A stretch of 16,016 nucleotides of DNA. Origin: OMOG01 sp041485845 (lineage in GTDB: Bacteria > Acidobacteriota > Terriglobia > Bryobacterales > Bryobacteraceae). This document shows, piece by piece, positions 13,304-16,016 of this stretch (within the stretch, counting starts at the first letter, position 1; each line of letters starts with the position of its first letter). The notes under the pieces are model-generated. The model searched no databases. It was not told the DNA's origin and saw only the letters and a list, made by a program, of their open reading frames with translations. The stretch is taken from contig JBGPKH010000147.1 of NCBI GenBank assembly GCA_041485845.1, positions 1 through 16,016 of the forward strand, given 5' to 3'. Made by a program: the position numbers and the translations under genes.

Positions 13304-15952
13304 ATGAATCCTGGAACCCGGCTCGGACCTTACGAGATCCTCTCCGCCATTGGCGCCGGCGGAATGGGCGAAGTCTACAAGGCCCGCGATACGCGCCTCG
13401 ACCGCACCGTCGCGATCAAGGTGCTCGCCCGGAGCATTACCGGCCGACCCGAAGTGTTGCAACGCTTCGAGCGCGAGGCGCGGACTGTCTCCACGCTGAA
13501 TCATCCCAACATCTGCACGCTGCACGACGTGGGCACGGAGAACGGCCAGCCGTACCTCGTCATGGAGTACGTGGAAGGCGAGACTCTGGCCGACCGCATC
13601 GCCCGCGGGCCGCTTCCCATGCCCGACGTGTGGCGCATCGCGATCCAGATCGGCGATGCGCTGGACCAGGCGCACCGCCAGGGAATCGTTCACCGCGACC
13701 TCAAGCCCGGCAACGTCATGCTCGCCGGGGGCAAGGGCAGCACGAATGTCAAACTGCTCGATTTCGGCCTGGCCAAAGTCTCCGAGGCGCAGGCGGCGGG
13801 CACGCTGACCTCGCTGCCGACCGTAGTGCAGAGCCTCACCACCGAAGGCAGCGTCGTCGGCACCTTCCAGTACATGCCGCCCGAGCAACTGGAAGGCAAC
13901 GAGGCCGACCAGCGCTCGGACATCTTCGCGTTCGGCTGCGTGCTCTACGAGATGGTGACCGGACGCAAGGCCTTCGAGGGGAAGAGCCAGGCCACTCTCA
14001 TTTCCGCGATCATGACCGCGGAGCCGCCTTCCATAGGCGCCGCCCAGCCCATGGCGCCTCCCGCGCTCGACCGCGTAATCCGCAAGTGCCTCGCCAAGAA
14101 CCCCGACGACCGCTGGCAGACCGCCCGCGACCTGGCGGGCGAGCTTCGCTGGATCTCCGAGAGCGGTTCGCAGGTGGCTGCGGCGCCCGCCATCGCGGCA
14201 CGGCGCCGATGGCGCGTGCAGACCGCGTGGATCGTTTGCGCGGTGCTGACCACGGCGCTGGCCGCCGTGCTGGCCATCCATCTCCAGGAAGGACCGCCTG
14301 AGGCGCACATCACACGGTTCACCGTGAGTGCGCCAGACAAATACGGGTTCGGGCTTTACGATGTTGGTGTTCTTTCGCCGGACGGCACGAAGTTGGCGTT
14401 TCTAGCAACGACTGGAGAGACCGACTCGCTTTTCGTTCGTTCCTTCGACCTTCTGGCGCCGAAACCGCTGACCGGAACCGATCAGGCCGCTATTCCCTTC
14501 TGGTCTCCCGACGGCCGCTATGTGGCATTCTCTCAAAGCGGCAAGCTGAAGAAGATCGACCTCGCCGGCGGGCCTCCCGTTCCGCTGTGCGATGTCCAGT
14601 CATGGGTGGCCGGCACTTGGAATGCAGAAGGAACCATCCTCTTCCATGTGGGAGGGGGCCGGCCTCTGATGCGGGTCGCAGCAGCCGGTGGCACAGCCAC
14701 TCCCCTGACGAAGCTCGACACGGCGAGGGGAGAGACGGGTCACATGTGGCCGCACTTCCTGCCCGACGGCAGGCACTTTCTGTTCACCGTCACGTCAGGT
14801 TCTACGGAAGTGCGCGGCGTCTACGCCGGAGCGCTCGATTCACCGGACAAGGTGCGCATCCTCAACGAAGAGGCCAATGCCCAATACAGCCCGCCCGGAT
14901 TCCTGCTGTATCCCCGTGGCGACGTGCTGACCGCGCAGCCCTTCGATGCCGCTCGCCGGCGGGTCACCGGGGACGCTTTCCCGGTCGCCGACCAACTGTT
15001 CAGCCTGGGAGGGGTTTACGGATCGGCATACTCTACAGCCGCGGGGAGCCTGGTTTATCGCACGGGCGATTCCGCTTCGGCCATGGTCCTGGCCTGGTAC
15101 AACCGGAAGGGCACCCGCGAGGGACAGGTCGGAGAGCCCGGCGATTACACCAATCCCGCCCTTTCTCCGGACGGCCGCACGCTTGCAGTCGGCAAGCGGG
15201 ACCCCGTTACCAGGAACCGGACCATCTGGCTGTTCGATCTCGTGCGCGGAACCAGCTCCCGGTTGACCTTCGATCCATCGGACAACCTGAACCCCACGTG
15301 GTCGCCCGACGGCCGGCAGATCGCCTTCAGCTCCAAGCGCAAGGGGGAACGGGAGATCTTCCTCAAATCGTCGAGTGGCACCGGCCAGGAGGAAACGCTC
15401 CTGCGATCGGACTTGCAGTCGAACGTCGAGGACTGGACGCGCGACGGAAAATATCTGATCTATAACCAGCAGAGCCCTGGGAAGATCGAGATCCTGGCAC
15501 TGCCGCTGACGGGCGACCGGAAACCGATCGTCGCAATCGGCGGCCCAGGGCAGCCGCAGGAAGGCCAAGTCTCACCCGATGGGAAATGGATGGCTTATCG
15601 TTCCACGGAGTCCGGCAGACCGGAGGTCTACGTGCAGAATTTCCCGCCCGCGGGCGGCAAGTGGCAGATCTCGACAGGCGGCGGCGCGGACCCGCAATGG
15701 GGACGCAACGGAAAAGAGTTGTTCTACGTTGAAGGGACCAAAATGATAGGGGTCGAGGTCAAAGCCGATGGCGCCCGTTTCGATGCGGGTGTGCCGAAGG
15801 CGCTGTTCGAAACGCGGCTCGCGGTAGTCGGGAGGAACCGCTACGTAGTGTCGCCCGACAGCCAGCGGTTTTTGGTGGTGACACCGAACGAGACGGCGAG
15901 CGGATCGCCCCTGTTCGTCGTGCAGAACTGGTACGCCGGAGTAAAGCGCTGA
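13304..15952 (+). CDS. Transmembrane Ser/Thr protein kinase with TolB/WD40-like propeller sensor domain
   Basis: A PknB-type Hanks kinase of 882 residues. Kinase domain (about 8-285): glycine loop GAGGMGEVYKA, Lys39 in VAIKVL, catalytic loop HRDLKPGN with Asp132, DFGLA with Asp153, then a CLAKNPDDRWQ C-lobe end. The Arg before the catalytic Asp marks an RD kinase, usually controlled by activation-loop phosphorylation. A single membrane helix follows (about 308-326, AWIVCAVLTTALAAVLAIHL). Residues about 340-875 form beta-propeller blades with the recurrent SPDG signature (LSPDGTKLAF, WSPDGRYVAF, LSPDGRTLAV, WSPDGRQIAF, VSPDGKWMAY). The kinase is cytoplasmic and the propeller outside, a receptor layout very common in Acidobacteriota. 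The ligand and targets are unknown. A TATAAT lies close upstream, giving a very short leader. Confidence 0.96.
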   Translation: MNPGTRLGPYEILSAIGAGGMGEVYKARDTRLDRTVAIKVLARSITGRPEVLQRFEREARTVSTLNHPNICTLHDVGTENGQPYLVMEYVEGETLADRIARGPLPMPDVWRIAIQIGDALDQAHRQGIVHRDLKPGNVMLAGGKGSTNVKLLDFGLAKVSEAQAAGTLTSLPTVVQSLTTEGSVVGTFQYMPPEQLEGNEADQRSDIFAFGCVLYEMVTGRKAFEGKSQATLISAIMTAEPPSIGAAQPMAPPALDRVIRKCLAKNPDDRWQTARDLAGELRWISESGSQVAAAPAIAARRRWRVQTAWIVCAVLTTALAAVLAIHLQEGPPEAHITRFTVSAPDKYGFGLYDVGVLSPDGTKLAFLATTGETDSLFVRSFDLLAPKPLTGTDQAAIPFWSPDGRYVAFSQSGKLKKIDLAGGPPVPLCDVQSWVAGTWNAEGTILFHVGGGRPLMRVAAAGGTATPLTKLDTARGETGHMWPHFLPDGRHFLFTVTSGSTEVRGVYAGALDSPDKVRILNEEANAQYSPPGFLLYPRGDVLTAQPFDAARRRVTGDAFPVADQLFSLGGVYGSAYSTAAGSLVYRTGDSASAMVLAWYNRKGTREGQVGEPGDYTNPALSPDGRTLAVGKRDPVTRNRTIWLFDLVRGTSSRLTFDPSDNLNPTWSPDGRQIAFSSKRKGEREIFLKSSSGTGQEETLLRSDLQSNVEDWTRDGKYLIYNQQSPGKIEILALPLTGDRKPIVAIGGPGQPQEGQVSPDGKWMAYRSTESGRPEVYVQNFPPAGGKWQISTGGGADPQWGRNGKELFYVEGTKMIGVEVKADGARFDAGVPKALFETRLAVVGRNRYVVSPDSQRFLVVTPNETASGSPLFVVQNWYAGVKR

Positions 15953-15953
15953 A

Positions 15954-16016
15954 CTATGGCTCGCCCTCTTCCCAAACGCTTTCCAATTCGGCGAGAACTT
16001 CGAGGTCTTTCGGACG
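15954..16016 (-). CDS. C-terminal end of a convergent gene (partial)
   Basis: Read on the minus strand, the last 63 bases give 20 residues ending ELESVWEEGEP and a TAG at 15954-15956, beginning RPKDLEVLAEL at the window edge. The RPKDLE.L.EL pattern is familiar as the extreme C-terminus of small nucleotidyltransferase-like proteins of the toxin-antitoxin/AbiEii type, where it is usually preceded by Gly. The stop is one base from the kinase stop on the other strand, a tight convergent arrangement. Too short to assign firmly; the plus strand is also open here from an ATG at 15955. Confidence 0.5.
   Translation of the reverse strand, partial: RPKDLEVLAELESVWEEGEP

Noticed and set aside
13214..14308. 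364-codon minus-strand frame opposite the kinase domain
   Set aside because: Antisense to an intact kinase domain with all Hanks motifs; His/Arg/Gly-rich shadow.

Overview
The window looks like chromosomal DNA from an Acidobacteriota bacterium, most likely of the Solibacter/Bryobacter type. The composition is GC-rich. The long Ser/Thr kinase fused to a TolB/WD40-like propeller, a degraded relative of such a propeller, several small proteins that I associate with this group, and short GC-rich intergenic palindromes all point that way. This assignment is recognition from memory; no search was run. I see no rRNA, tRNA, CRISPR array, integrase or intact insertion sequence.

Layout from left to right. 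Positions 1-389 (minus): the start of a secreted Pro/Ala-repeat protein that runs off the left edge. 456-2027 (minus): delta-1-pyrroline-5-carboxylate dehydrogenase. 2339-4812 (plus): a small membrane protein, a secreted aldose 1-epimerase with a cysteine-containing secreted protein directly behind it, and a small conserved hypothetical. 5020-6203: a gene graveyard holding a response-regulator receiver piece, a frameshifted TolB-like propeller tail, a piece of a 3-hydroxyisobutyrate dehydrogenase-like C-terminus, and a piece of the N-terminus of an apparently multicopy hypothetical. 6428-7539 (plus): accA, overlapped by a small membrane-anchored Cys-rich protein. 7732-9919 (plus): a MacA/HlyD-like adaptor and a MacB/LolD-like ATPase, with no permease following.

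9965-11803 (minus): a tightly coupled operon of ECF sigma factor, zinc-finger anti-sigma factor and a periplasmic protein with a secretin N-domain. 11860-13287 (plus): a PLP-dependent group II decarboxylase, divergent from the sigma factor and apparently leaderless. 13304-15952 (plus): the Ser/Thr kinase-propeller receptor. 15954-16016 (minus): the last codons of a convergent gene.

Functionally the window mixes housekeeping metabolism (proline catabolism, fatty-acid synthesis, sugar epimerisation), envelope export, and two signalling modules (an ECF switch and a transmembrane kinase). The most interesting points are the coupled sigma/anti-sigma/secretin-N operon, the Pro/Ala-repeat secreted protein hidden behind a repeat at the left edge, the adaptor-ATPase pair lacking its permease, the leaderless decarboxylase promoter, and the 1.2-kb mosaic of gene fragments.
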